From Motilimonas cestriensis (lineage in GTDB: Bacteria; Pseudomonadota; Gammaproteobacteria; Enterobacterales; CBDFNC01), in assembly GCF_021295315.1 (NCBI RefSeq), contig NZ_JAIMJA010000013.1, positions 62,001 through 126,000 on the forward strand: DNA of 64,000 nucleotides, in the 5' to 3' direction. The notes under the pieces are model-generated. The model was not told the DNA's origin. It ran no database searches and saw only the letters and a list, made by a program, of their open reading frames with translations. Shown here piece by piece: positions 42,705-51,852 of the stretch. The translations under genes were made by a program, and so were the position numbers. Numbering within the stretch: the stretch's first letter is position 1; every line of letters starts with the position of its first letter.

Positions 42705-45700
42705 TTACATGTACTTCACTCTACGGTTGTCGAATGCCGGCATCGTCCCCTCAAGTACATCAACAACCTTTTTGTTGATGATGCTGCATTCAATTGCTCC
42801 AGGTGTATATGTGATGTTGTGGCCATTTGTTCGGTCAAACTCACAGTGGATTATCTGCTCTGCATCGCAGACTACAGCAAGGTTTGGATTATGTGTAACC
42901 ATAATGATCTGTCGGTTTTTTTTGGCTTCAGTCAACACTGGCACAAGTAAGCTAACAATTGTTTCATTGTCCAAGTTTTCTTCTGGTTGATCTAAGATAA
43001 TTGGAGTATTACCCTTATCCACAAGAAGATAAAAAATCAACAATAATGCACCTCTTTGCCCTGGTGAAAGTTGTCCAATTTGTGCGTCTTGGAACATTAA
43101 TGTGTATCTTGGTTCAAGGTAATCTAAGTCAAAGATAAGATCGTAGACTTCATTTGCAGTACGGTCTTTACGTAGCAGTGAAGCGATGCCAACTGGGTTC
43201 TTAGACGCATCCTCTAGCTTTTGGTACAGCTCTTGAACAAAGTTGATTAGAGAGTTGACGTTATCAAGATCGTACTTATCCATTAGTTCTTTCATTGCTG
43301 ACAGGCTCTCAGATTTACCTTTAAACGCTCCTGATTCTTGTTTTACAATGGCAAATAATTTGTTTGAGACTTGGTCTGTTGTACTAGTCAGTTCAGCTCT
43401 AAACTGCAACTTATATTCATCACGGATGAGGGCGTTGTTCTGGATGAGAGATTGCACTGGAGCAAAGAGTGCCTCTCGATTAGCCTTTTGCTCATCAAGA
43501 ACGTTAAATACTTTTCGGGTTAAACCTAGTCGTTGCTCATGTAGTTCCTGCCTTTGAATTGGCAGTTGATCCAGTTGAGCTTTTCTATGTTTAACACCTT
43601 CAAGAGAATCAGGTTCATCTTTGGTTCCTAATAACAGTGTTTTCTTTTCTTCCCAAACTTTAAGCTGCTCTTTATATTGCTGAAATGCTTGCTGTGGTGC
43701 ATTTAGTTGTGCGCTTAATGGAGCCTTTTTCTCTGAAAGTGATAGTTTCTGAGCATTAAGTGACAATTGATTGTCTTTTAATTCATGATATCGAGTGTTG
43801 CTGGCACTTTCAAAGTCTGAAATTGCTTTTTCATTTATTTCTACATTGACTAAGTTCTCGACGTTTAAGCCTAAAATATTAGCATCAGAACTAAACTCAG
43901 AAGTAAACTGACTGACTGCGCGCTTAACAATTTCAAAGCCTGTTTTGATGTTTTTACACGCTTTTTTCTTTGCTGCTAGTTTTGCTATCTCTTGTTGATT
44001 TAATTCTTGCTGTTGTTGTAACTTTTCAAGTTCTTGGCTAATAGTTGTAAGCTGCTCAGATACTTTTTTTTGTTCAGCTGTCAGTTCACTCGTTGGCTCT
44101 GGAATTTCTTCAGGCTCAACCTTTATCTGCTCTTCGAGGAGTCTTTGTTTCTGTGCTAATAACTCTTCGAGTATTTTTCGTGCATCATCGGTCATCTGAC
44201 TTTCAACAAATGCCATTTGTTTATTTATCTTGTGCAGTTCGCTGCGATAGCTTTCTAGCTGACTTCGAAGAGAGCTTTCTTGCTGCTCAATAAGTTGATC
44301 AAAATCATGAGCGCCTAAACGTATAGAATCATCTGCATGTGAGAAAATAACAGATCTTAACTCTTTCTCGAAAGCGTTGGATTGGCCTGAAACGTGTGCG
44401 TTACAAAGTTCTTCAAAATGTCCTTGTGGGATATACTTTACGAGCTCAACATTTTCAGTTGCCGGATTTTCATTAAGATTTTTCTCTAGCTCTTCTTCAT
44501 CACCCCATGTTATTTTTGCATTGAAGTGTCTTGCTGGCTCACCTGTTTTTCCTCTGAATCGATTTTCTTTTAAGAAAGAGAAATGGTGGCTCTGTTTGGA
44601 GTTACCAAGCAGTGCTGCAATATCTGCTAGTGCACTTTTACCACTACCCTTATTGCCAATGATTGCTACTAAATCATGATTTAGATGTAATGCAGTTTGA
44701 TCAAGCCAGGTATCTGAAAGTGGTGCAGCGTCAGATTTTCTGACTTCTAACTTGTCGATGAAACGACTTCTGTTTTCACTTACTAACTGTCGTTTGGGAG
44801 GAATTGAGCCAATAAATGACCGTTTTGCTGGTTCCTTGATCGCTTGCTTCAACCCTTCAAATGTTGGATTTGCTTTTATCCAAGTTGCTTTTCCTGACGG
44901 GTAGTCGCCATATCCTCGCCGATCATTATTTCCAGGTTCACCAGTGAACCTATGCGCATCACTGCCTGAAACTGCAAGCCTTGGTACATTACCTAATGCG
45001 CGTTGGAAGTCACTAATCCACTTTTTATTTGTATCTGTCTCTACCGCAGCAAAAGCAGCCCAAAGATCGGGGGTTCTAGTTTCAAAAATCGGTGATGTGT
45101 CAAATAAACCTAGAACGTAGGCATAATGCTCTTGCCAATTGACGTCAGCTAAACCATCGTTTGTGTTGAATGGCATAAAACCGAGAGCCATCCGGTTCGG
45201 AACATTTCGTATTGCCTGCTTATAACTTTCACAAGATATTTCTGCGATTGTTGAGCCAGCTTTTAAAGCAGTATCATCAACACTATCAACATCTGCTTTG
45301 CTAAAACCTTTTTGCCTAAGTAAATCTTCACCGACATGGCGCGCTAAGCATTTTAATGAATAATCGGATAGAGGGCGATCGATAAGCGCAACATTTAGTG
45401 CCGTTCGAAAATCACGCAGAACTTGATCATCTATTTCATTAGAGAACAAAACATGAGCATTTAATCGCCCATCCATTGGAGCAACTAATCGCAACTCAAT
45501 TCCAGGAAAAACAGTTTTCTCCAGTTTGGGAGCACCTTCTTGCGTTAAACGATGCTTTAACGCAAACCACCCATCAAAAGTCCAGTAATCCATAATTGCA
45601 AACACTGCTGGTTCTGCTGCATTCATGGTATGGATCATTTCATCTACTAGAGCCGCATTTTCTGGTGTACATGGATTTGAGTTAAATCTTGAGCCATTCC

Positions 45701-45779
45701 AATGAAAAGACGCTGGGGTGTGAATATGAAGATCCCACTTACGCCACTCAGAACCACGAGGGTATTTGCTCTTAACCAT
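42705..45779 (-). CDS. PHP-domain/SMC-like ATPase, TrlF family
   Basis: A 1024-residue protein. The N-terminal PHP-type metal-dependent hydrolase region opens WRKWDLHIHTPASFHWNGS and has a later VSGSDAHRF. Walker A is IIGNKGSGKSALADIAALLG at about residue 390, then come long coiled coils with a hinge-like middle. The C-terminal half-site has LSPGQRGALLLIFYLL (signature), IILDQPEENLDN (Walker B/D-loop) and IIMVTHNPNLAVVCD. This is the architecture of proteins named TrlF-family AAA-like ATPases. The operon with type III mod/res suggests a defence role, perhaps as an extra nuclease arm; the reaction is not established here. ATG after AAGGAATGGTTG; the 17-codon extension is rejected. Confidence 0.82.
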   Translation of the reverse strand: MVKSKYPRGSEWRKWDLHIHTPASFHWNGSRFNSNPCTPENAALVDEMIHTMNAAEPAVFAIMDYWTFDGWFALKHRLTQEGAPKLEKTVFPGIELRLVAPMDGRLNAHVLFSNEIDDQVLRDFRTALNVALIDRPLSDYSLKCLARHVGEDLLRQKGFSKADVDSVDDTALKAGSTIAEISCESYKQAIRNVPNRMALGFMPFNTNDGLADVNWQEHYAYVLGLFDTSPIFETRTPDLWAAFAAVETDTNKKWISDFQRALGNVPRLAVSGSDAHRFTGEPGNNDRRGYGDYPSGKATWIKANPTFEGLKQAIKEPAKRSFIGSIPPKRQLVSENRSRFIDKLEVRKSDAAPLSDTWLDQTALHLNHDLVAIIGNKGSGKSALADIAALLGNSKQSHHFSFLKENRFRGKTGEPARHFNAKITWGDEEELEKNLNENPATENVELVKYIPQGHFEELCNAHVSGQSNAFEKELRSVIFSHADDSIRLGAHDFDQLIEQQESSLRSQLESYRSELHKINKQMAFVESQMTDDARKILEELLAQKQRLLEEQIKVEPEEIPEPTSELTAEQKKVSEQLTTISQELEKLQQQQELNQQEIAKLAAKKKACKNIKTGFEIVKRAVSQFTSEFSSDANILGLNVENLVNVEINEKAISDFESASNTRYHELKDNQLSLNAQKLSLSEKKAPLSAQLNAPQQAFQQYKEQLKVWEEKKTLLLGTKDEPDSLEGVKHRKAQLDQLPIQRQELHEQRLGLTRKVFNVLDEQKANREALFAPVQSLIQNNALIRDEYKLQFRAELTSTTDQVSNKLFAIVKQESGAFKGKSESLSAMKELMDKYDLDNVNSLINFVQELYQKLEDASKNPVGIASLLRKDRTANEVYDLIFDLDYLEPRYTLMFQDAQIGQLSPGQRGALLLIFYLLVDKGNTPIILDQPEENLDNETIVSLLVPVLTEAKKNRQIIMVTHNPNLAVVCDAEQIIHCEFDRTNGHNITYTPGAIECSIINKKVVDVLEGTMPAFDNRRVKYM

Positions 45780-45832
45780 CAACCATTCCTTATTTGTTAA
45801 AAGAGCAAACCATAAAGCTTGCTCCCTCATTA

Positions 45833-48535
45833 TTATTTTGAAATTAACGCTTTGATTTGCTGGCGAACATCACGCCCTTGTCCGTCTTGCTTAACGGCCA
45901 TAATGAACAGACACTTTCTGTCGCTCAGTTCTGCCCATTTATCACCGATAGCACGTTTTTCCGCTGAGTCGTCATTAGTTACATAAGCTTCGCCTTTGTA
46001 CTCGACAACTAGCATTCGACCATCGTAAAGCTCACATACAAAGTCTGGGTAAAACTTGTTATGAGCCAGTGGCAACCAGAATGAAGCTTGATCTCGGCGT
46101 ACCAGATTACGAATCCAGTGTTTTACCTCCCGTAAGCCATCTATGGCTTCGGCACACTCGTATTCCTCGCCAGTAGCTTTCAGATCCTCAATAAGATTCT
46201 GCGGAAAGTAATGTTTCTGGAATTTGTAGCGACCAGAATAGTATGGTGGACGAGATGGGTAGTGGCTCGGCTCGAAGTGGTACATGAATTCATCGGATAC
46301 ACACGCTGTACTTTCAGCTCCAAACAGACACGCTTGATATCCACTCCGTTGAGCTTGCTTTCGGTACAAGCGGATAAGATCTCGTATAGCACGGGCCAAT
46401 GGGAACTTATTGCGAACCAAAGCGGTAAGGGTCAAGTTAGGCTTTTGAAGCAAATTTTTGACTAGACGACCCAAAAAGCCAACAAGTTGATGCTGAAGGA
46501 CATCTGGTTGTCGCAACTCTCTGTCTAGCCAGCGCACGAGATCTTGCTCTGTAACGTCAATAAAGCCTTGGTTAAAGGCGATTACTTCCTTTTGTTCTGC
46601 AACTTTATAAGTCAGTGATTTACCATCCATGTCAATCGCAAAGCTATTGCTAGTTTCGTTCATTACAAAATTTGTCAACTCTGCTGGGTAGTCGAGCAGA
46701 TTCCAGCTATGTTCGTGGAGGAATACTTCTGATTCAACCAGCTCCAACTCGCCTTGTTCCAGCATGCAGAGATAAGGGAGCGAGCCAAACTTTTCACCAC
46801 GTTCTGATGGTGCCTTCGTTACTTCGATTGCTTGATTATGCACTCGAACATCACGTTCAAATGCTTTACGACTCTTACCCGCTTTTACATGCTTAGTGAT
46901 AGCTTTCTGTATGGTTGCTGAAACTTCGCCAGTAACTTTGATTACAGCAGTACCACTTCCCTCATCCCGAGTCATCGTGATCTGTTTCTTCTCTGAATCT
47001 GAAAGTTCTGTTAGGTCTGGTAAATCCTCAACCTCTATAACGATAGCAGGAGGCGGTGTCGATTTTGCTTGAGTCTGCTCCTGTTCGCTACCAAATAGCT
47101 CCCCTTGACCACTAGATGGAGCTTGCTTACGTAGAAATGCTGCGATCTCCATTTCCTCAAAGCCCATAGCGATAAGCTTATCTGTCAGCTCTTGAGCTGC
47201 TTTAGCAAACTTCGACGTCGCAAGATGCGCATAAGCACGGTTCAAGTCTTCGATGGCTCGACGGCTGGCATACGGCATACGCAATACGCGGCCAAGTAGC
47301 TGTTCAGCATCCTTACTGGAAGATACTTGCTTCACCGAGCAAAATACGTAGGCAAAGGAACAATCCCAACCTTCTTTAAGTGCTTCGATAGTGATGATGT
47401 ATTCAATCAGGCAGCTTTGATCGAACAGGTTGATCCCATCTAACTCTCGTTGGCTACCCGTCGCTACAGCGATCTTATCTTCAGTAATGCCAAGTTGATT
47501 GAGCAGGTGGTCTTTAAGTACTTCTACAGTGACCTCACCTTTTTTGTTTTCAGCTTGGAACAAGGCTATTGGGCGGATGTAGTCCTCATCTTTTTGAGCG
47601 TCAGCCTGGAGCTTGTTGCGTGTGATCACTGCATCCTGAACAGCATCTTGCCAATTCTGATGTTCCGTCAAAACAATCGGCAATTTAATCATCTCTTCGG
47701 CTTTCAGTTCGGCCGCCGAGACATGAAATAGAACGTTACTACCATTTGCGCTAGTGGTATTTGGTGTAGCGGTAAACTCAATGAGAGCAGCAGGGTGTAC
47801 ACGACGCAAGGTGTCAAAGGTTAAGCTGGAACGAGCATTATGAGCTTCATCCACTATCACCACAGGCCTATACAGAGCTAATAGGTTGGCAAAAGAGAAT
47901 TTGATGCTGCCAATTTCACGACTGCTCAAACCGTTCTCTTGTACATCAGCCTCAGAAACCGTCTCCAGCAGCGGCAAGGAAGGGTGATTTGCAGGAATCT
48001 TGGCAAAGTGTGGTTCAAAGTTTTCGTGGTAAGCGTAAACCTTACGTCCAGAGGTGTCAGAAACTCTCAAGTTAGCTAGGGTAGATACAACCACAATGGC
48101 CTTATTGCCTATGTCTTGTGGACGAATTTGAGTCACTTCGTCAATATCGAGCACTAATACTTGCCGATTGAAAGCAGCATCAAGCCTTTCACGGTAGGGG
48201 TGGCCTGGTGTTTTCAGCGCCTCTACCGTTTGTTCGCGAATTGTAATGCTTGGGACTAGCCATAGTGCAATCGGGGCTTCGGTTTCTAGGTAATGACGTG
48301 CGGCAACTTCAACAGCATGTGAACCAAGAACAGTTTTACCACCACCCGTTGGGATACGCATACAAAAATACGGAACTTGCTCGAAACCATAATCACGATA
48401 AGCGTGTGGAGGGAGTTCTTGCTCTTCCAGAGCTAACTTGTACGCATCTTCAACACTGTCACTACTGAGGCAGTGAGAAAGGAAAGATTGCATCACATCA
48501 ACGGCACGTTGTTGATAACCTTTTAACTTAAACAT
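45833..48535 (-). CDS. res: type III restriction enzyme, Res (helicase-nuclease) subunit
   Basis: A 900-residue superfamily-2 helicase. Walker A RIPTGGGKTVLGSHAVEVA is at about 62-70, DEAH-type box VVIVDEAHNARSSL, motif III FTATPNTT, and motif VI LLGRVLRMPYASRRA. The C-terminal PD-(D/E)XK-like nuclease reads HNKFYPDFVCELYDGRMLVVEYKGE. Type III Res works with Mod and cuts DNA carrying two unmethylated head-to-head sites, using ATP. It is 15 bp after mod and directly before the TrlF gene, so all three share one transcript. Confidence 0.9.
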   Translation of the reverse strand: MFKLKGYQQRAVDVMQSFLSHCLSSDSVEDAYKLALEEQELPPHAYRDYGFEQVPYFCMRIPTGGGKTVLGSHAVEVAARHYLETEAPIALWLVPSITIREQTVEALKTPGHPYRERLDAAFNRQVLVLDIDEVTQIRPQDIGNKAIVVVSTLANLRVSDTSGRKVYAYHENFEPHFAKIPANHPSLPLLETVSEADVQENGLSSREIGSIKFSFANLLALYRPVVIVDEAHNARSSLTFDTLRRVHPAALIEFTATPNTTSANGSNVLFHVSAAELKAEEMIKLPIVLTEHQNWQDAVQDAVITRNKLQADAQKDEDYIRPIALFQAENKKGEVTVEVLKDHLLNQLGITEDKIAVATGSQRELDGINLFDQSCLIEYIITIEALKEGWDCSFAYVFCSVKQVSSSKDAEQLLGRVLRMPYASRRAIEDLNRAYAHLATSKFAKAAQELTDKLIAMGFEEMEIAAFLRKQAPSSGQGELFGSEQEQTQAKSTPPPAIVIEVEDLPDLTELSDSEKKQITMTRDEGSGTAVIKVTGEVSATIQKAITKHVKAGKSRKAFERDVRVHNQAIEVTKAPSERGEKFGSLPYLCMLEQGELELVESEVFLHEHSWNLLDYPAELTNFVMNETSNSFAIDMDGKSLTYKVAEQKEVIAFNQGFIDVTEQDLVRWLDRELRQPDVLQHQLVGFLGRLVKNLLQKPNLTLTALVRNKFPLARAIRDLIRLYRKQAQRSGYQACLFGAESTACVSDEFMYHFEPSHYPSRPPYYSGRYKFQKHYFPQNLIEDLKATGEEYECAEAIDGLREVKHWIRNLVRRDQASFWLPLAHNKFYPDFVCELYDGRMLVVEYKGEAYVTNDDSAEKRAIGDKWAELSDRKCLFIMAVKQDGQGRDVRQQIKALISK

Positions 48536-48550
48536 TCTGTGGATTCCTTA

Positions 48551-50170
48551 TCAAAGAGTGCCGACGTCGTATGGGATCTGTTTGAACGTGATGTTCGCTT
48601 GCTTCAAGCGAGCCTCACCCAAACGACTTGATTCACCGTAGATCACGATGCGTTCATGTTTATCGATGTCTGGTAAGTTGTTGAGTACTTTGCTTGTAAG
48701 CACATTGCCACCTGCTGGACGACGATCACCCAATATGCCGTTGTAGAGCAAGTAGTATGCAGTATCGTTATGAACACCCAGCAGTGGGGTATCCGCTTTA
48801 TTGCCGAGTGGTGTTTTGGTTTCCAAATACCATATATGTGATGCCAAGGTTGGGAATTTTATTTCAGGGTTTAAGCAGCCATATTCATCAAAGACTGCAT
48901 CACCGAGTTTACAGAAGTGGAAACCACCACCTCCTTCCCAGTTAACAGCTTTCGATACCCCACCTTGCTCTCCATCAATAACACGTTTTAATCTTGGTTG
49001 GCAGTGAGTAACTGCATGATTTCCCAGCTCTATACCTATAAACCTTCTACGCATTTTTTGTGCCACAGCAGCAGTGGTTCCGGAGCCAAGAAAGGAGTCA
49101 AGCACAATGTCCCCTTCATCTGAGCTAAGCTCAATAACACGTTTGATTAAAGACTCTGGTTTTTTACTCTTAGGGAATACAACGTCGCCTTCTTTGTGAA
49201 GGTTATTTGAGAGTAAATCAGCCCAAAAGGTCGTGAGTGGTTCCCCAGTTACTAATTTACCATCAATATTTTTGAGCTTCTCTCTATAAAAAATCCAACG
49301 TTGCCCCCCCTTGAAATACATATCTGTGAGTCCATTTCTTTCAAGAAGGTGTACCTCAGCAGGGTTGTTTTTTGAAAAGTCGATAGCCTGTTTTATTTCT
49401 TCTCCAACATTATTGTAATCGGGTCTCACTGACTGAATTACACGGTGAGCATTATCTGTTACGAAGGTGGCTATTTTTCTCTCAAACATATCCCCTAGTG
49501 CTTTTTTTAGTTCTCTTTTAGGTATTCCGCAATGGTCTGCGAAAGCTTGAGATAACGGTATTAAGCGCCAAAATTTATAGTTTTCTTCAATATTCTCTAT
49601 GAACTGGTTATATCTTTCATCTCTAAGTCTTTCAGTGAAAACTTTTTTTGGCTGCCATTTGTTTTTATTTTTTGCATAACTCAAAATGAAATTACAAGTA
49701 TTAACCATACCAGGGTTGATTGCTTTGTGACCAGTTGCTGAACCCTGCTTAAATGCCACAGTGTGAGTTCTGTTTTTACGACCAAAAATTTCATCAAGGA
49801 TAACCGTTAAATATCCAAGTTCATTGTCGTCAATATGGACAAACATCGTCCCATCTTCACTCAATAGCTCGCGCAGTAATTCAAATCTTGGATATAGCAA
49901 ACTTAACCATATTGAGTGCTCTAGATTGTCGTCATAGTTTTCAAATGCCTGCATTGTGTTGAATGGTGGATCAACGTAGATACATTTTACCTTTCCTGCA
50001 TAATGAGGGATTAGTGATTTAAGAGCTTCGAGGTTATCACCATGAATAAGCAAATTTTCTTCATTTTTGTTCCCGTAGGAGAGTTCAGGCACTTCCTCTA
50101 GCAGCCTGTAGGTACAATTTTTGGCCGTTGTTACAGCTTCTTCTTTGTTAAGCCAGTTCAAAATAGGCAT
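48551..50170 (-). CDS. mod: type III restriction-modification methyltransferase, Mod subunit
   Basis: A 539-residue adenine methyltransferase of beta order: motif IV YVDPPFNT at residues 66-72 comes before motif I DSFLGSGTTAAVAQ at 358-371. Between them lies a variable segment of about 200 residues that should read the target sequence. It protects host DNA and recruits Res. No simple-sequence repeat of the phase-variable kind is visible in the gene. AGGA 8 nt before ATG. The small HTH gene ends 9 bp upstream. Confidence 0.92.
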   Translation of the reverse strand: MPILNWLNKEEAVTTAKNCTYRLLEEVPELSYGNKNEENLLIHGDNLEALKSLIPHYAGKVKCIYVDPPFNTMQAFENYDDNLEHSIWLSLLYPRFELLRELLSEDGTMFVHIDDNELGYLTVILDEIFGRKNRTHTVAFKQGSATGHKAINPGMVNTCNFILSYAKNKNKWQPKKVFTERLRDERYNQFIENIEENYKFWRLIPLSQAFADHCGIPKRELKKALGDMFERKIATFVTDNAHRVIQSVRPDYNNVGEEIKQAIDFSKNNPAEVHLLERNGLTDMYFKGGQRWIFYREKLKNIDGKLVTGEPLTTFWADLLSNNLHKEGDVVFPKSKKPESLIKRVIELSSDEGDIVLDSFLGSGTTAAVAQKMRRRFIGIELGNHAVTHCQPRLKRVIDGEQGGVSKAVNWEGGGGFHFCKLGDAVFDEYGCLNPEIKFPTLASHIWYLETKTPLGNKADTPLLGVHNDTAYYLLYNGILGDRRPAGGNVLTSKVLNNLPDIDKHERIVIYGESSRLGEARLKQANITFKQIPYDVGTL

Positions 50171-50179
50171 TTTAGTTCC

Positions 50180-50416
50180 TCAAATTTTTTCTACGTCTAA
50201 GCCAGCTTGTTTCAATCGGCTTGTTAGGTTTCTCATTTTACTGAATTCCGTGCCGTAACTTGGCTTTAAGCCGACCTCTTCGCAAAACTCTTTCGCCGTA
50301 ATGTCTTGAAGCTCGTCAGCATACTTGATCATTTGCAGGTGTAACTCAGCCATGTACTGGTTGCGTGGAGCTCCACTTAATGCCTGACGTATCGCCAGAA
50401 AAATCTGCTTTTTCAT
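50180..50416 (-). CDS. small HTH-like protein, likely controller of the R-M operon
   Basis: A 78-residue protein, all helical by pattern. ITAKEFCEEVGLKPSYGTEFSKMRNLTSRLKQAGLD looks like a helix-turn-helix (first helix AKEFCEEVG, recognition helix SYGTEFSKMRNL). It is the first gene of the mod-res-TrlF operon and is preceded by a perfect 20-bp palindrome, so a control (C-protein-like) role is plausible. This is inference from size, position and the palindrome. No named family is certain. Confidence 0.65.
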   Translation of the reverse strand: MKKQIFLAIRQALSGAPRNQYMAELHLQMIKYADELQDITAKEFCEEVGLKPSYGTEFSKMRNLTSRLKQAGLDVEKI

Positions 50417-50456
50417 TCCTATTTCTCAGCTTTTACCTGAACTGATAGCTAACTTA

Positions 50457-50476
50457 GCAAAATTAGCTAATTTTGC
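50457..50476 (-). promoter_or_regulatory. perfect 20-bp palindrome before the R-M operon
   Basis: GCAAAATTAGCTAATTTTGC is self-complementary without a break. It lies 41-60 bp before the start of the small HTH gene, where an operator controlling the restriction operon would be expected. Confidence 0.6.
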
Positions 50477-50552
50477 AATTGATAGAGATCACTACGTTCA
50501 ACTTTTACATGTGAAAGTAAGGCTACTGAAATTTAAAGGTCGGGGATGGGAC

Positions 50553-50575
50553 AAAAAAATCCAGCTTGTCGCTGG
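50553..50575 (-). terminator. terminator on the minus strand upstream of the R-M operon
   Basis: On the minus strand CCAGC / GCTGG around GACAA is followed by a T-run (ATTTTTTT). It would stop transcripts coming from the XRE gene. Confidence 0.65.
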
Positions 50576-50611
50576 CCTTTGTCGCTAACAATTCGCCGTT
50601 GCGTCTTTTAG

Positions 50612-50700
50612 GTTGTGGTAATCGCTTACCATCACACTATCGACAGTGGAGTTTGAAAATTATCAACAAAAGTGTCCAGTTGGGGGGTGAACAGAATACT
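50612..50700. other. internal copy of the island end (att-like site)
   Basis: GTTGTGGTAA (50612-50621) differs from the island core at two of ten bases. It is followed by a TGGTAA-TCGC-TTACCA perfect dyad, then CACACT and CAGTGG, in the same order and spacing as at 42501. Likeness continues to AAAAGTGTCCA (here) versus AAAAGTATCCA near 42573. Confidence 0.75.
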
Positions 50701-50765
50701 TTAACTCGCTTCCTTTAGCGGATGAAGTCGACTTCAGTAAATGTGCTTTTAGATGGAGCTTAAAG

Positions 50766-51074
50766 CTAAACTTTTTTAGAAAGCCGTTCAATAAGTTTTA
50801 ACCTTTCTTCTTCGGGTAGCTTGTCGATGAGGCAGGCTAACGTTGCTGCGGAATCATCTTCACAGAAAAAATAGTTTATTGGAACGTCAAGCTCTTCGGC
50901 CATGCGCTTTAAAGTTTGGATATCGGGAGTATGACGGCCTTTTTCGTAGTGATTCATACGGCCACTTGCTGAACCTTGATCCATACCAACTCTAATGCCC
51001 AGCTCTTTTTGAGTAAGTTTTGCTTTTTGTCGCGCATCTTTGAGGCGCTTTGGTATTGGATTCGCTTGTGACAC
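50766..51074 (-). CDS. XRE-family (Cro/CI-like) transcriptional regulator
   Basis: A 102-residue repressor-like protein. The HTH covers about residues 9-66: RLKDARQKAKLTQKELGIRVGMDQGSASGRMNHYEKGRHTPDIQTLKRMAEELDVPINYFF, stated in pieces. A short C-terminal dimer helix follows (LPEEERLKLIERLSKK). The start is GTG; the nearby ATG codons are out of frame. It is divergent from the 179-aa gene across a region with two matching dyads, so it probably represses both directions. Likely controller of the nuclease-STAND module. Confidence 0.88.
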   Translation of the reverse strand: MSQANPIPKRLKDARQKAKLTQKELGIRVGMDQGSASGRMNHYEKGRHTPDIQTLKRMAEELDVPINYFFCEDDSAATLACLIDKLPEEERLKLIERLSKKV

Positions 51075-51101
51075 GTCGATTTCATCATTTCACCTAGATA
51101 T

Positions 51102-51153
51102 AACTTAGATTGTCTAAGTTTTATCTATTCTTGTATACTTAGCAATCCTAAGT
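51102..51153. promoter_or_regulatory. twin operators between divergent XRE and 179-aa genes
   Basis: ACTTAGATTGTCTAAGT (with one further matching base on each side, 51102-51120) and ACTTAGCAATCCTAAGT (51137-51153) share the dyad ACTTAG-N5-CTAAGT, centred 34 bp apart. Paired dyads of this size are typical for XRE repressors. Confidence 0.75.
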
Positions 51154-51160
51154 TTTATTG

Positions 51161-51700
51161 ATGGGTGATCATATAGTGTCTAATGTTGTGTCATTACATG
51201 AATTATTTTACAAGTTGTTAATTGTTAAGGGCTATAACTGTTTTACGGTAACAGAACTAAGAGATGCACTCCTAACTATGACTGGTGATGTCTTTTGCTC
51301 AAATAAAGCCCGAATGTACGTATATCGTCGTATTTTGTACATGGAGTCAAAACAGCTATTGCGGAAAACTCAGTCGGGCCCTGGAAAGCAGGTTCGTTAC
51401 CTGACAACACCTTTATTCAAAAGTACGATTTTTCGGCCTAAATCAACGCTCAAAGATCATAATTTGAAGGTTGTTGAAGCTGTAGATACTAGTTTCCATA
51501 ATGCTCTGCGCAAAGAAAAGCAGGCTTGCGAAGATAGCTTGAAGATAACGAAGCAGGAAATGGCAGCATTCGCTAGTTTAATTCAACGCTATCCTGAGCA
51601 GCAGGACAACGTTAGGCCTTTTTTCTATCAAGCTAGAGAAGAGGTATATCGGCTACAGAGTCAAGTCAGTGCTATCTCGAAAATTTTAGAGATTGCATAG
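51161..51700 (+). CDS. unknown 179-aa protein in the defence cargo
   Basis: The N-terminal half looks like a winged helix (HELFYKLLIVKGYNCFTVTELRDALLTMTG ... ARMYVYRRILYMESKQLLRKTQSGPGKQVRYLTTPLF). The C-terminal half is helical and coiled-coil-like (FHNALRKEKQACEDSLKITKQEMAAFASLIQRYPEQQDN), stated in parts. No catalytic motif was recognised. It is divergent from the XRE gene and 152 bp before the large nuclease-STAND gene, so it may regulate or assist it. The start is uncertain: ATG at 51161 has little ribosome site, while a GTG at 51176 follows GGTGAT. Confidence 0.6.
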   Translation: MGDHIVSNVVSLHELFYKLLIVKGYNCFTVTELRDALLTMTGDVFCSNKARMYVYRRILYMESKQLLRKTQSGPGKQVRYLTTPLFKSTIFRPKSTLKDHNLKVVEAVDTSFHNALRKEKQACEDSLKITKQEMAAFASLIQRYPEQQDNVRPFFYQAREEVYRLQSQVSAISKILEIA

Positions 51701-51852
51701 AATTGAATGAAGCCTCATACATCAATCAAGGGGGGGGACCTGACAAAGCCCCCTTTAATTGGTGGTGAATCAAAATACTAGAAGAATAATTGTAAATAAA
51801 AGGGATTGGCCATATCTTACTGATGTGTAAGGTTATGTTGAGAACGGACAAT

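Noticed and set aside
48551-50170. Phase-variable repeat in mod
   Set aside because: No run of short tandem units that could shift the frame was seen in the gene or promoter.
51728-51755. AAGGGGG / CCCCCTT hairpin as a terminator after the 179-aa gene
   Set aside because: No T-tract follows on either strand and the loop is irregular; it could be chance from the G-run.
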